Part shown: piece after piece, positions 50,273 to 61,000 of the stretch
How positions within the stretch are numbered: position 1 is the stretch's first letter
How the letters are laid out: the number at the start of each line of letters is the position of its first letter
Origin: Dietzia sp. NCCP-2495
GTDB lineage: Bacteria > Actinomycetota > Actinomycetes > Mycobacteriales > Mycobacteriaceae
Direction: 5' to 3'
Length of the DNA stretch: 64,000 nt
NCBI RefSeq assembly: GCF_026011735.1
Contig: NZ_BRVN01000006.1
Location: 62,001-126,000 of the forward strand
Translations under genes and position numbers: made by a program
Notes under the pieces: model-generated
What the model was told of the DNA's origin: nothing
The model's database searches: none
Seen by the model: the letters and a program-made list of their open reading frames with translations, nothing else

Positions 50273-51718
50273 TCAGTCCTTCCGGTTGGCGAGCGACCAC
50301 TTCTGGCCGTCCGCGGTGTCGGCCACCTCGATGCCCGCCGCGACCAACCGGTCCCGGATCGCATCGGCGGTGGCGAAGTCCTTGTCCGCCCGTGCCTGTT
50401 GACGTGCCGCGAGCTCGGCCTGCACCAGGAGGTCGAGTGCCACGGCGGTGTCGTCGTCGTCGTCCCCACCACGGGCAGCCCACCCGGCGTCGAGCGGATC
50501 CACGCCCAGCACGCCCGCCATGGCCCGCACGGACGAGGCGGCGGCCACGGCCGCCTCCGTGTCGCCGGCCGCCAGCGCGGTGTTGCCCGCACGGACCTGC
50601 CCGTGGATCTCGGCCAGCGCGGCCGGGACGCCGAGGTCGTCGTCCATTGCGGCGGCGAACCCGTCGGTCCACGCGCCGACCGGCACTGCGGAGCCGGGAG
50701 CAGCGGAGCCGGACGAGCCGGCCACCTCCGCCACCCGCTTCACGAACGCCTCGATCCGCCGGTACCCGGCGGCCGCCTCCTGCAGCGCCTCCGGCGAGTA
50801 CTCCAGCATCGAGCGGTAGTGCGCGCTGCCCAGGTAGTACCGCAGCTCGACGGGCCGGACCGCCGTGAGGATGTTCGGCACGCTGAGCACGTTGCCCAGA
50901 GACTTGCTCATCTTCTCGCCGGCCATGGTCACCCAGCCGTTGTGCAGCCAGTAGCGGGCGAACCCGTCGCCGGCGGCGTGGGACTGGGCGGCCTCGTTCT
51001 CGTGATGCGGGAACTGCAGGTCAAGGCCGCCGCCGTGGATGTCGAACGTGCCGCCGAGGTACCAGGTGGCCATGGCCGAGCACTCCAGGTGCCAGCCCGG
51101 ACGGCCGTCGCCCCACGGTGTGGGCCAGCTGGGCTCGCCCTCCTTGGCCGCCTTCCACAGCGCGAAGTCGCGGGGGTCACGCTTGCCGCGCAGCTCCGCG
51201 GACTCGCCCTGGTCCACCTCGTCGAGCTTGTGGCCGGACAGGTGACCGTAATCGCCCTCCGGCGCCGCCGACCACGCCGCCACGTCGAAGTAGACCGAGC
51301 CCTCCGCCGGGTAGGCGAAGCCGCGCTCGATGAGCCGCTCCATGTAGTCGATCATCTGCGTCATGTGCCCGGTCGCCCGCGGCTCGGTCGACGGCGGCAG
51401 CACGCCCAGCACGTCGTAGGCCCGGGTGAACTCGCGCTCGTGCGTGGCCGCCCACTCCCACCAGGGGCGACCGTTCTCGGCGGCCTTGGTGAGGATCTTG
51501 TCGTCGATGTCCGTGATGTTGCGGACGAACGCCACGTCGTAGCCGGCGGCGGTCAGCCAGCGGCGGAGGATGTCAAAGGCCACGCCGGAGCGCACGTGCC
51601 CGATGTGCGGCGCCGACTGCGGGGTGGCTCCACACAGGTAGACAGACGCGTGCCCTTCCCGGACGGGGGTGAATTCCCGGAGGGTTCGGGTGGCGGTGTC
51701 ATACAGGTGGAGTGTCAC
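50273..51718 (-). CDS. cysS: Cysteinyl-tRNA synthetase
   Basis: A 481-residue class I aminoacyl-tRNA synthetase. The HIGH motif is [10 protein letters not shown], the zinc-binding Cys and His lie in LCGATP and HLECSAM, and the KMSKS motif is [11 protein letters not shown]. The C-terminal anticodon-binding helical domain follows at about residue 320. An internal Ala/Gly-rich loop ([14 protein letters not shown]) sits in the connecting region. Order cysS-ispF-ispD-carD matches Mtb Rv3580c-3583c. Confidence 0.96.
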   Translation of the reverse strand: MTLHLYDTATRTLREFTPVREGHASVYLCGATPQSAPHIGHVRSGVAFDILRRWLTAAGYDVAFVRNITDIDDKILTKAAENGRPWWEWAATHEREFTRAYDVLGVLPPSTEPRATGHMTQMIDYMERLIERGFAYPAEGSVYFDVAAWSAAPEGDYGHLSGHKLDEVDQGESAELRGKRDPRDFALWKAAKEGEPSWPTPWGDGRPGWHLECSAMATWYLGGTFDIHGGGLDLQFPHHENEAAQSHAAGDGFARYWLHNGWVTMAGEKMSKSLGNVLSVPNILTAVRPVELRYYLGSAHYRSMLEYSPEALQEAAAGYRRIEAFVKRVAEVAGSSGSAAPGSAVPVGAWTDGFAAAMDDDLGVPAALAEIHGQVRAGNTALAAGDTEAAVAAASSVRAMAGVLGVDPLDAGWAARGGDDDDDTAVALDLLVQAELAARQQARADKDFATADAIRDRLVAAGIEVADTADGQKWSLANRKD

Positions 51719-51796
51719 GGTGGCCGAGTCTACCGGTGCCGCGCCGTCGTTCCCGCTTTCCGCTTCCCGCTCCCCACGCGCGGCGCGGTTGCAGGC

Positions 51797-52279
51797 TCAG
51801 GCGCGGTAGACCAGTGCCGTCGCGGTGGCGAAGACTCCCTCGCCGCGGCCGGTGAACCCCAGACCGTCGGTGGTGGTGGCCGAGACGGAGACGGGCGCGC
51901 CGATGATCTCGCCCAGTCGCTCCTGCGCCTCGAGCCGCCGCGGCCCCATCTTGGGCCGGTTGCCGACCATCTGCACGGCGCCGTTGCCGATGGTCCAGCC
52001 CTCGCGTGCCAGCAGCTCCACGGCCTCGCGGAGCAGACGCTCGCCGGAGACGTCGTCATACTCGGGCCGCCCGGTGCCGACCATCGACCCGAGGTCACCG
52101 AGCCCGGCGGCGGACAGCAGGGCGTCGACGAGGGCGTGCGCCACCACGTCGCCGTCGGAGTGGCCCTCGCAGCCGTGGTCGTCGGGAAAGTGCAGGCAGG
52201 CCATCATGCAGGGCTTACCGGGCTCGACGCGGTGGGCGTCGGTGCCGATCCCCACGCGCGGGATGACGGGACCGGTCAT
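51797..52279 (-). CDS. ispF: 2-C-methyl-D-erythritol 2,4-cyclodiphosphate synthase
   Basis: A 160-residue enzyme of the MEP isoprenoid pathway that forms the cyclic diphosphate with loss of CMP. The zinc site is in [14 protein letters not shown] (Asp, His) and [19 protein letters not shown] (His). The C-terminal [19 protein letters not shown] is the nucleotide-binding part. It overlaps ispD as ATGA, so the successive enzymes are made together. A trimer with active sites at the interfaces is the family norm. Confidence 0.95.
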   Translation of the reverse strand: MTGPVIPRVGIGTDAHRVEPGKPCMMACLHFPDDHGCEGHSDGDVVAHALVDALLSAAGLGDLGSMVGTGRPEYDDVSGERLLREAVELLAREGWTIGNGAVQMVGNRPKMGPRRLEAQERLGEIIGAPVSVSATTTDGLGFTGRGEGVFATATALVYRA

Positions 52280-53145
52280 GGGTTCTCCTCGGGGTCTGGG
52301 GGCGGCTCGGAGCCGGGTTCGGGCCGGTAGGGACGCCAGCCGAAGCTGATGGACTGCGGGCCGTCGGCGAGGCTGCGCTCGGAGGCCAGGTGAATCTCGG
52401 CGCGCAGGCGGTCCTCGCCGGTGGTGACCTTGAACGCGAGCGGGTCACCGTCGACCGTGGCCACACGGTGACCGAGCCGTTCGACGAGCCCGGCGTCGTC
52501 GGTGGCCACCTCCCCGGCGGCGTCGTAGGCGGCGAGCAGCACGTGTGGCGCGAAGCCCTGCGGGGTCTGGACGGCGCGCAGTGCCGCGCGGTCGGGGGTG
52601 CCCACCACGTGACCGGAGGCGTCGACCTGTTTGACCGTGTCGACGACCGGGACCACGGGCACCACCGCGACCTCGCCCGCGCGCACCGCCTCGACCACGC
52701 GCCGGATCGGATCGGCTGGGGTGAGGCAGCGCGCCGCGTCGTGGACGAGCAGGACGTCATAGCCCGCCGTGCCACTGCCCTGCGCGGCGGCGTCGCTCCC
52801 AGGCGCGACGTGGGCGGTGGTCAGTGCCGCGAGGCCGTGACGCACCGAGTCGGTGCGCTCGGCTCCGCCGGTGGTGACGACGACGACGTGGCCGTCCACC
52901 CCGAGCGGCGCCAGCAGTTCCCGGGACTCGTCCACGCGATCGTCGGGGACCACAGCCACCACGTCGTCGACGACCCCGGAGCCGAGCAGTCCGGCGACGG
53001 CGCGCTCGAGCATGGTCCTGCCGTCGAGTTCGACGAACGCCTTGGGGAGACCGGCGCCGAGGCGGACCCCCGACCCCGCGGCGGGCACGACAGCGGCCAC
53101 CCTGCCCGTGGGGGCGGGGTGGCCGTGTCGAGCCGGGTGCGTCAC
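52276..53145 (-). CDS. ispD: 2-C-methyl-D-erythritol 4-phosphate cytidylyltransferase
   Basis: A 289-residue nucleotidyltransferase. The CTP-binding motif is [19 protein letters not shown], and [13 protein letters not shown] and [14 protein letters not shown] are typical of IspD. It is longer than most IspD proteins (about 230 residues) because of an N-terminal arm, a loop near residue 120 ([14 protein letters not shown]), and a Pro-rich tail ([16 protein letters not shown]) with no known function. It starts 17 bases behind carD. Confidence 0.93.
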   Translation of the reverse strand: MTHPARHGHPAPTGRVAAVVPAAGSGVRLGAGLPKAFVELDGRTMLERAVAGLLGSGVVDDVVAVVPDDRVDESRELLAPLGVDGHVVVVTTGGAERTDSVRHGLAALTTAHVAPGSDAAAQGSGTAGYDVLLVHDAARCLTPADPIRRVVEAVRAGEVAVVPVVPVVDTVKQVDASGHVVGTPDRAALRAVQTPQGFAPHVLLAAYDAAGEVATDDAGLVERLGHRVATVDGDPLAFKVTTGEDRLRAEIHLASERSLADGPQSISFGWRPYRPEPGSEPPPDPEENP

Positions 53146-53162
53146 CTGACGTGGTGGACGAA

Positions 53163-53657
53163 CTACGCCGTGACGGCGGTGGCGAGCGCCTCGTCGAGGA
53201 CCGCCTCGGCACGCTCGGGATCCGACTGCTCGGCGAGCGCGAGCTCACCGACGAGCACCTGGCGCGCCTTGGCCAGCATGCGCTTCTCGCCCGCGGACAG
53301 ACCACGGTCGAGATCGCGACGCCAGAGATCACGCACGACCTCGGCGACCTTGTTCACATCGCCCGAGGCGAGCTTCTCGCCGTTGGCCTTGTAGCGGCGG
53401 GACCAGTTGGTGGGCTCCTCCGCGTGCTCGGTGCGCAGGACCTCGAAGACCTTGTCGAGGCCCGCCTGGTCGACCACGTCACGAACACCGACGTACTCCG
53501 CGTTCTCGGCCGGCACCTTCACCGTGAGATCACCCTGCGAGACCTTGAGGACGAGGTATTCCTTCTCGGTGCCCTTGACCGTCCGCATCTCGATCGCCTG
53601 AATGGTCGCGGCGCCGTGATGCGGGTAGACGACGGTGTCGCCGACCTTGAACTCCAT
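53163..53657 (-). CDS. carD: RNA polymerase-binding transcription factor CarD
   Basis: A 164-residue CarD/CdnL-type regulator. The N-terminal Tudor-like RNA-polymerase interaction domain reads [15 protein letters not shown], and the C-terminal helical DNA-binding domain contains the tryptophan in [19 protein letters not shown]. CarD stabilises open promoter complexes and is essential in mycobacteria. Sequence and order (carD before ispD-ispF) match Mtb Rv3583c. It diverges from the LpqE-like gene over 198 bases with no operator that I recognise. Confidence 0.96.
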   Translation of the reverse strand: MEFKVGDTVVYPHHGAATIQAIEMRTVKGTEKEYLVLKVSQGDLTVKVPAENAEYVGVRDVVDQAGLDKVFEVLRTEHAEEPTNWSRRYKANGEKLASGDVNKVAEVVRDLWRRDLDRGLSAGEKRMLAKARQVLVGELALAEQSDPERAEAVLDEALATAVTA

Positions 53658-53855
53658 GAGTGGCTTTCCCCTTTCGACTGAGCCATCTTAGCACGACCTC
53701 AGGGAACATGGTTTCTGTTTGCGCAGGTCAGCACCGTGCGCAGCCAATCCGGGCAGTCAACCGGGTGGAACGGGGCCACTCCGGCACCGGTCACGAACAG
53801 CCGTGGACTACGATGAGACGCGCCTGAGAGACGAATATTCCCCGAGGAGCCTGAC

Positions 53856-54428
53856 GTGACTTCACTGAACACCGGCCTGCGCCGCACCGCGCTCGTAGTC
53901 CTGGCCGCGGGCACGGCCCTCGGAATGACCGCGTGCAGTGCCGGACAGATCTCGCAGACCGCCAACCAGGTCGCCGCAGTCGACGGTGGCCGCGGCCAGG
54001 CCGGCGATCTGACGCTGAACGACCTCCAGGTCGTCATCTCCGAGGACGGCGGCCAGGCCCGCGTCGGCGGCATGATCTCGTACACCGGCTACGGCCTGGG
54101 CGACGAGGTCTCCGTCGACTCCCTCGAGATCGACGGCAACCAGGTCCAGCTCGGCGCCCTCGCGCCTCTGCAGCGCGGCTGCTCGATCGAGTTCGACGCG
54201 ACCGAGGACGCCGAGGCCGGCCCGGAGATCGAGGGCCTCTGCCTCGAGCACGCCACCGCCACCGTCCCGAACGCGGACGACCTGAACATCGGCGTCTCCG
54301 TCCCCGCCACGGTCAGCTTCAGCAACGGCGACCAGATCGAGACCGACGCCGCCGTGGTGGCCGAGCTCGTCGAGGTCGGCGAGTTCACCCGCCCGGCCGA
54401 GACCGCCGCCGCGACTGAGGGACACTGA
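53856..54428 (+). CDS. lpqE: LpqE-like lipoprotein
   Basis: A 190-residue exported lipoprotein. A signal peptide ends at lipobox MTAC (residue about 27). The mature domain is beta-rich (LNDLQVVISEDGGQARVGGM, EVSVDSLEIDGNQVQLG) and has two Cys (RGCSIEF and EGLCLEH) that may form a disulfide. Its position after carD on the opposite strand matches Mtb lpqE (Rv3584). GTG 53856 follows CGAGGAG at a good distance. The function of LpqE is not established. Confidence 0.85.
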   Translation: MTSLNTGLRRTALVVLAAGTALGMTACSAGQISQTANQVAAVDGGRGQAGDLTLNDLQVVISEDGGQARVGGMISYTGYGLGDEVSVDSLEIDGNQVQLGALAPLQRGCSIEFDATEDAEAGPEIEGLCLEHATATVPNADDLNIGVSVPATVSFSNGDQIETDAAVVAELVEVGEFTRPAETAAATEGH

Positions 54429-54519
54429 GACGTCCGCCCTCTCCGCCCGCTCGGCTGACGGTTCGCCACTCGATCCCGAGTTCGTCCGCGTTCTCAGGCG
54501 CGTCGCCCCGGGCACGCCG

Positions 54520-55569
54520 TTGCGCGACGCGCTCGACCGGATCCGCCGTAGCGGCACCGGCGGCCTCGTCGTACTAGGAGACGACTCCGACGTCCAGTCG
54601 ATCTGTGACGGAGGGGTCGTTCTGGACGTCCCGTTCACCCCGGCACTGCTCCGTGAGCTGAGCAAGATGGACGGCGCCGTCGTCCTCTCCACGGACGGAA
54701 CGCGCATCACCAGGGCCAACGTCCACCTGGTCCCCGACCCCACCCTCCCGGCGAGCGAGACCGGCACGCGCCACCGCGCCGCCGAGCGGACCGCCCGGCA
54801 CACGAGTGTCCCGGCCATCGCGGTCTCCGCGTCCATGACCACGGTGACCGTGTACTCCGGTGACCGTGCCAAGGTCCTCGCCGACCCCGTGGTGCTCCTG
54901 GCGCGGGCCGACCAGTCCGTGGCCGCCATGGAACGACACGGCGCCCGTACGGCACGGGCCCGCGACCGGCTCGACCGCGCAGAGATCGGTGGGTATGCCG
55001 CCGTCCGGGACGTGATCACCATGGCCCAGCGGCTCCTGCGCCTCGAGCGTCTGGGAGCGGAACTCGCCGAACTCGCGGTGGAGATGGGCGAGTACGGGCG
55101 GCAGACCACGCTGCAACTCGAGGAACTGCTCTCGGACACCCCCGACGAACTGTGGGGGCTGGTCGCCGACTACCTCGTGACGGGACAGCACGCAGCCGGC
55201 ACCCACGTCGGCACCGACGTCGACCCGGATCACAGCGACCGCCCCTCCTCCGAGCAGGTCGCCGCCGCCCTCGAACGGCTCTCGGCCCTGTCCGACGCCG
55301 ATCTGCTGCTCCCCGGCCCGGTCGCGCGGTGCCTGGGCCTGCCGGCCGAGCCGGAGGACCTGGACGCACAGGTCTCCGCGCGCGGTCACCGCATGCTCGC
55401 GCACATCCCCCGGCTCCGGCCGGTACAGATCGCGGCCCTGGTGGAACGCTTCGGATCGGTGACGGCGCTACTGGAGGCGGAGCAGTCGGACTTCGCCGAC
55501 GTCGAGGGTGTGGGCGCCCTGTGGGCCAAGCACGTCCGCCAGCGACTCACCGGCCTCGTCACCGGCTGA
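54520..55569 (+). CDS. disA: Diadenylate cyclase DisA
   Basis: DisA makes cyclic di-AMP and scans DNA. The DAC domain has DGAVVLSTDG and the RHR motif in GTRHRAAER. The linker is helical, and a C-terminal helix-hairpin-helix DNA-binding domain follows (IPRLRPVQIAALVERFGSV, DVEGVGALWAKHVRQRL). The coordinates use the TTG at 54520, but homologues have about ten more N-terminal residues. The in-frame sequence EFVRVLRRVAPGTPLRDALD directly upstream looks like that helix. No ATG, GTG or TTG opens it; CTG 54415 (overlapping lpqE) is the only near-start. The usual radA gene between lpqE and disA is absent. Confidence 0.9.
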   Translation: MRDALDRIRRSGTGGLVVLGDDSDVQSICDGGVVLDVPFTPALLRELSKMDGAVVLSTDGTRITRANVHLVPDPTLPASETGTRHRAAERTARHTSVPAIAVSASMTTVTVYSGDRAKVLADPVVLLARADQSVAAMERHGARTARARDRLDRAEIGGYAAVRDVITMAQRLLRLERLGAELAELAVEMGEYGRQTTLQLEELLSDTPDELWGLVADYLVTGQHAAGTHVGTDVDPDHSDRPSSEQVAAALERLSALSDADLLLPGPVARCLGLPAEPEDLDAQVSARGHRMLAHIPRLRPVQIAALVERFGSVTALLEAEQSDFADVEGVGALWAKHVRQRLTGLVTG

Positions 55570-55580
55570 AGGGACTCCGC

Positions 55581-56246
55581 TCAGGACTCGGGAGCCTCGA
55601 CCACGTTGAATGTGGCTGCGGGGCTGAACACACTTCCGACCAGCGCGTACACCTGGTAGGCGCCCACCTCGACCGGGGTGCGGTCGCCCTCGGAGCACGC
55701 CCCCTCGGCCGAGCGACGGCCCGACCAGTCGATCTGACGCGGTTCCGGCTCGCCCGGACGCAGGTCCACCTCGTCCTCCTCGCGCGGGGTGGTGCAGTCG
55801 ATGCTCGACCAGATCTTCGTGTTGTCGTCGAGGCGGTACACCTCGAACGACAGCGGGGCCTCCGACAGGTTGCGGTCGCAGGTCGTCTCGGAGGTGTTGA
55901 TGATGTTGACGAAGAACCGGACGTCCTCGCCGGCGACCACGTTGGGCTCAGCCGGCCACACGTCCAGGCGGAGATCCTCGTTCGCGCAGCGGCCACGGGA
56001 GGCGCCGCCGTCGTCGTCCTCGTCGGATTCCTTGGTCGTCGTGGCCGTGGTGTCAGTGGTCTCGACGGCCTCCGCCGAATCAGGATCGACGCTGCCCGCG
56101 GTCTCCTGGGTGTCCGTACCCGAGTCGCGGGAGGCCAGGAACAGTGCCAGGATCACCACGATGACGGCCACCACCGCCACGACGACAGCCGCGAAACGAC
56201 GGCGCACATAGACTTCGCGCGGTAGGGGGCCCTGTGGTTCGTGCAC
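55581..56246 (-). CDS. Membrane-anchored protein, Rv3587c-like
   Basis: A 221-residue protein with an N-terminal cytoplasmic arm of about 17 residues and one helix (AAVVVAVVAVIVVILALFLA, about 20-39). A Thr/Asp-rich linker and an extracytoplasmic beta-sandwich-like domain follow, with several Cys (GRCANEDL, TTCDRNLSE, IDCTTP, GACSEGD). Position between disA and the carbonic anhydrase gene matches Mtb Rv3587c, whose function is unknown. GTG 56246 is a best guess; ATGs further upstream overlap the next gene region. Confidence 0.75.
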   Translation of the reverse strand: MHEPQGPLPREVYVRRRFAAVVVAVVAVIVVILALFLASRDSGTDTQETAGSVDPDSAEAVETTDTTATTTKESDEDDDGGASRGRCANEDLRLDVWPAEPNVVAGEDVRFFVNIINTSETTCDRNLSEAPLSFEVYRLDDNTKIWSSIDCTTPREEDEVDLRPGEPEPRQIDWSGRRSAEGACSEGDRTPVEVGAYQVYALVGSVFSPAATFNVVEAPES

Positions 56247-56351
56247 GAGGCCAACTCTAGAGGCGGACCCACGCACCTGGGACCTGGGATGCGGCGTGTC
56301 CCGCAAAGCAAGCAGACGGGGCGGTCCCACGCCGGCAGACCGGGCCGCGCG

Positions 56352-57005
56352 TCAGACCGCGACCATCTCCTCGCCGGGACCGTGCGGGATGTCCTCGACA
56401 TCGCCGATCACACTGCGGAGGTACGCCCGTCCGTCGTTGAGCTTGTAGGTCACCCCGACGATCGCCAGCTCCCCCGCGTCGATCCGGTCGCTGATGATCT
56501 TCGACCGCTGCTGCAACAGCTCGCCGGTCTCGAGGATGTGGCGGGCCTCGTAGTCGTCGGTACTCGTGAGTCCCTCCCGGCGACCGTTGAGGATCGACGG
56601 CGAGACCTTCTCCACCACATCCCGCAGGAATCCCGGCGGGATCTCACCGGTCCGGAGCGCGTTGACGGCGGCGGCGACGCCACCACAGCTGTCGTGACCG
56701 AGCACCACGATGAGCGGGGTATCCAGAAGATGCACCGCATACTCGATCGACCCCAACACCGCGGTGTCGATGATGTGCCCCGCCGTGCGGATCACGAACA
56801 GGTCGCCGAGCCCCTGGTCGAAGATGATCTCCGCCGCCACCCGCGAATCCGAACACCCGAACAGCACGGCCTTGGGGTGCTGCGAGGCGACGAGATCCTC
56901 TCGCCGCTGGGTATTCTGGCTCGGATGACGCATCTCGCCCTTGACGAAACGACGGTTGCCGTCGCGGAGCGAGGCCCAGGCGCTGATCGGGTTGGTGTGA
57001 GGCAT
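56352..57005 (-). CDS. canB: Beta-class carbonic anhydrase
   Basis: A 217-residue zinc enzyme interconverting CO2 and bicarbonate. Zinc ligands are Cys in FGCSDSRVAAEIIF and His and Cys in VLGHDSCGGVAAAV; the Asp-Arg dyad is in the first segment. IRTAGHIIDTAVLGSIEYAV is family-typical. The order Rv3587c-like, canB, mutY matches Mtb Rv3587c-Rv3589. It diverges from mutY over only 38 bases. Confidence 0.94.
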   Translation of the reverse strand: MPHTNPISAWASLRDGNRRFVKGEMRHPSQNTQRREDLVASQHPKAVLFGCSDSRVAAEIIFDQGLGDLFVIRTAGHIIDTAVLGSIEYAVHLLDTPLIVVLGHDSCGGVAAAVNALRTGEIPPGFLRDVVEKVSPSILNGRREGLTSTDDYEARHILETGELLQQRSKIISDRIDAGELAIVGVTYKLNDGRAYLRSVIGDVEDIPHGPGEEMVAV

Positions 57006-57043
57006 GCCTCATATTGTGCACACGCTGCAGGAGAGGCAGGAAA

Positions 57044-57964
57044 TTGACCTCCGAACGCGGGTCCTCCTCCGATCGCGGCCCCTCCTCCGATCCCGTGGCC
57101 GCCATCGACACCCCGGCACTCCTGAACTGGTTCGCCGGTGCCGGCCGGGCCCTGCCATGGCGCAAGGACGGCGTGAGCGCCTGGGAGATCCTGCTCTGCG
57201 AGGTGATGAGTCAGCAGACGCCCGTCGCCCGGGTCGAGCCGGTCTGGCGCGAGTGGCTGGCACGATGGCCGGGCCCGGCCGAACTCGCCGCCGCCGCCCC
57301 CGCGGACGTGATCCGCATGTGGGGCAAACTCGGCTATCCCCGCCGCGCGCTGCGGCTGCGGGAATGCGCCGTCGTCGTCGTCGAAAAATTCCACGGCGAG
57401 GTCCCCACCGAGGTCGACGACCTCCTCTCCCTGCCCGGCGTCGGCGACTACACCGCGCGCGCCGTGGCGTGCTTCGCCCACGGCCGAGCCGTCCCGGTGG
57501 TCGACACCAACGTGCGGCGCGTCGTGGCACGCGCGGTGAACGGGGTCGCCGAGGCCGGACCGCCGTCGACCCGTCGCGACCTCGCTGCCGTCGAGGCACT
57601 CCTGCCCGCGCGGCGAGAGGAGGCCGTCGCGTTCTCCGTCGCGGTGATGGAACTGGGCGCGCTCGTGTGCACCGCCCGCTCCCCCGACTGCGATGCCTGC
57701 CCCCTCGCGCCGACGTGCGCCTGGGTCGCCGCCGGGAAACCCGAGTGGGACGGCCCCCGGCGCAAGGCCCAGACCTACGCCGGGACCGACCGCCAGGTGC
57801 GCGGCATGTTGCTGGACGTGCTGCGCGACGGCGACGGCACCGCGACCGCCGCGCGCCTAGACGCCGTGTGGCCGGACCCGGTCCAGCGCGGGCGGGCCCT
57901 GGCCTCGCTGGTCGACGACGGGCTCGTCGCGCGCGTCGACGGCGGGTACGCGCTGCCGGGCTGA
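57044..57964 (+). CDS. mutY: A/G-specific adenine DNA glycosylase
   Basis: A 306-residue glycosylase that removes adenine opposite 8-oxoguanine. The catalytic Glu is in WEILLCEVMSQQTPVARV, the helix-hairpin-helix is LSLPGVGDYTARAVACF with Asp in VPVVDTNVRRV. The 4Fe-4S loop is CTARSPDCDACPLAPTC, with the usual Cys spacing 6-2-5. TTG 57044 follows CAGGAGAGGCAGGAAA and is preferred over an upstream ATG; it gives the length of Mtb MutY (304). The C-terminal 8-oxoG-recognition domain is short, as in the mycobacterial protein. Confidence 0.92.
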   Translation: MTSERGSSSDRGPSSDPVAAIDTPALLNWFAGAGRALPWRKDGVSAWEILLCEVMSQQTPVARVEPVWREWLARWPGPAELAAAAPADVIRMWGKLGYPRRALRLRECAVVVVEKFHGEVPTEVDDLLSLPGVGDYTARAVACFAHGRAVPVVDTNVRRVVARAVNGVAEAGPPSTRRDLAAVEALLPARREEAVAFSVAVMELGALVCTARSPDCDACPLAPTCAWVAAGKPEWDGPRRKAQTYAGTDRQVRGMLLDVLRDGDGTATAARLDAVWPDPVQRGRALASLVDDGLVARVDGGYALPG

Positions 57965-58006
57965 GTCACGGCGGGCACCCACAAACCCTCGGGGAGGCCT
58001 GACGGC

Positions 58007-61000
58007 TCAGTCGTCGCCCGGGATCGCTGACACCACCGGGGGCACCGAGCACACCTGGATCATCTGCGTCCCGGAGTCCCGCGAGACCAGCGTGCCGCGG
58101 CCCGGCGGCAGCGGGCTCGGCTTGAGCTTGCCCACGATGTTGCCCTCGTCCCGCGACCCCGACATCACCAGCATGTCCACCGACAGCTCCCGGAGCTTGG
58201 CGATGGTGCCGCTGTACATGGCCCGGCTCACGCCGCCCATCCGGCGGGTCACCACCATGTGCAGGCCCACGTCGCGCGCCTGCGGGAAGAACTGGTGGAG
58301 ATCAGAGAGCGGATCGGCGCCCGCCGAGGGGGCCACCAGATCGTGGTCGTCCACCACCACGTAGATCTCGGGCCCGGTCCACCACGAGCGGGTGGCCAGT
58401 TGCTCGGCCGTCACGTCGTCACCGGGGAGCCGTTTCTGGAAGTACGGGACGAGTTGCGGGATGAGGGCCTGCGCGGACTTGGCCGACGAGATGTAGCCCG
58501 CCAGATGATCGTCCGGCACCACCCCGAGCAGGGAACGCCGGTAGTCCACCAGCAGGATCTTGGCCTCCTCGGGGGTCGTGGTGGCCACGATCGACTCGAC
58601 GATGTTCCGCAGGACCGTGGTCTTGCCGGAACCGGCGTCCGCGAACGCCATGAAATGCGGCTGCGTCCGGAAGTCGAGGGTGACCGGCTGGAGGGCGTTC
58701 TCCCCGATCCCCAGCAACGCCCGGTTCGGGCGGATCCGGGCACCGGCCGCCTCGATCTCGGCGAGCACCGCCGACCGCGGGATGTCATCGGCCAACAACC
58801 GCACCGGCGGCGCCGCACGATCGCCGTACAACGCCCTCAGGTCCGCCGCTGCCGCGCGGACGCCCTCGGCCAGATCGGCCACCGACGAACCACCGTCGAG
58901 CCGCGGGAGTCCGATGAGCGTGTGCAGCCCCGACTTCACGATGCCGCGACCCGGCCGGCCCTCGGGCACCAGCGCGCCCTTGACCCGTCCGGCCTCGGAC
59001 TCGCCCGGATCGCCGAGCCGGAGCTCGATCCGCGTGCCCATGAAGTCCTTCATCGTCGAGCGGAGCTCCGCCCACCGGGACACCGACACCACCACGTGTA
59101 TCCCGTACGACAGGCCCCCCGAGGTGAGCGCGGTGACCTTCTCTGCAAGTTCCTCGAACTCGCCCCGGAACGTCGCCCAGCCGTCGATCACCAGAAACAC
59201 GTCGCCGAACCGGTCCCCGTGCAACGGGTGCGACGCACGCTCAGCCGGCTCCAGCGCGAGGTACTCGGCCCGCTGCCGACGGAAATCCGTCATGGACTCC
59301 AGCCCGAGTCGGCGGAACCGGGCCTCACGCTCGGCCAGGAGCGTGGTGAGTTCGGCGACCGAGCGGCGGATCCCGTCCAGGTCCCGCCGGCCGGCGACGT
59401 ACCCGACGTGCGGGACGTCGCGCAGACCCGCCAGCGAACCGCCGCCGAGGTCCACGCAGAAGAACTGGACGAGCTCGGGCGCGTGGGTGGCGGCCGCGGA
59501 CATGATGAGCGTGCGCAACGCCGTGGACTTGCCCGACTGCGGCCCGCCGGCCACGGCCACGTTGCCGGCGCCGCCGTCGAGCCGGACCAGGAACGGGTCC
59601 CGCCGCTGCTCGTACGGCTTGTCGACCGTGCCGACCGGCCAGGTCAACGTAGGCACGTCGGCCGCGGACACCGGCACATCGACCGGCCCGCCGAGTAGGA
59701 CGTCCACCGACTCCGGCTCGTCCAGCGGCGGGAGCCACACCTCGTGGGCCGGCCGGCCGTGGCCGCGAAGGCGGTCCACCACCACGTCCAGCAGCGACTT
59801 GGGCGTGTGCTCCCCGCCGGTGGCGGCGCCGTCACCGGCGGCGGGCGCGGCGTCGGGACCGGGGTCGGCGTCGAGGTGGGGCGGGGAGTCGTCCAGGAGG
59901 TCCGCCATGCTGGGCAGCCCCGCGAACGCACCCGTGCCGCCGAACGAGTCCGACGCCCCGGCCACGTCCGCCGGCCCGGCCTGGGCGGAGACATCGTGGT
60001 CGGCATCCCGGGTGTCGGGTGCCGCTTCCGGCAGCTCGGGTAGCGGGACGCCGATCGAGGTGAACTCCACGGCACGCAGTCTGGGGCCGGTGCGCTCGTC
60101 GTCGTCGTCGATCACCGGAGTCTCGTACGGACCCGACACGTACGCGGCGTGGAACCGGGTGAGGTCGTCGGAATCGGTCTTGAGGTAGCCCGCACCCGGG
60201 GTGCCGGGCAGGTGGTAGGCGTCGACGACGCCGAGCACCGAGCGCGACTCGCTCGCGGAGAAGGTCTTGAGGCCGATCCGGTACGACAGGTGACTGTCCA
60301 GCCCGCGGAGCTTGCCCTCCTCCAGCCGCTGCGAGGCCAGCAACAGGTGCATCTGCAGCGAACGGCCGAGGCGGCCGATGGCCACGAACAGTTCCGCGAA
60401 GTCCGGCTTCTGGGTGAGCAGCTCGGAGAACTCGTCCACCACGATGAACAGGGCCGGCAGCGGATCCAGCGGCGCTCCCGCAGCGCGGGCCTTCTCGTAG
60501 TCACCGACGTTAGCGAAGTTGCCCGCGGCCCGCAGTAGCTCCTGCCGGCGCGTCATCTCGCCGTACAGCGCATCCTTCATCCGGTCCACGAGATCGAACT
60601 CGCCCTCGAGGTTGGTGATGACCGCCGAGACGTGCGGCAGCGATTCGAGACCTAGGAATGTCGCGCCGCCCTTGAAGTCGACCAACACGAGGTTGAGCGC
60701 GTCCGGCGAGTGCGTGGTGACCATCGACAGCACGAGCGTGCGCAGGAACTCCGACTTACCCGAACCGGTGGCACCGATACACAGGCCGTGCGGACCCATG
60801 CCGTTCTCGGCGGCCTCCTTGATGTCGATCTCCACCGGGCGGCCGTCGACCGTTGTCCCGATGGGCACGCGCAGCCGCTCCCGGGCCGTGCGCGGACGCC
60901 ACACGTCGGCCGGCTCGATGGCCGCCGCGTCGGGGATGCGGAGCAGGGACATCAGGCCCTTGGCCGGCCCGGTCGGATCGGCGCCGAGATCCACCAACCG

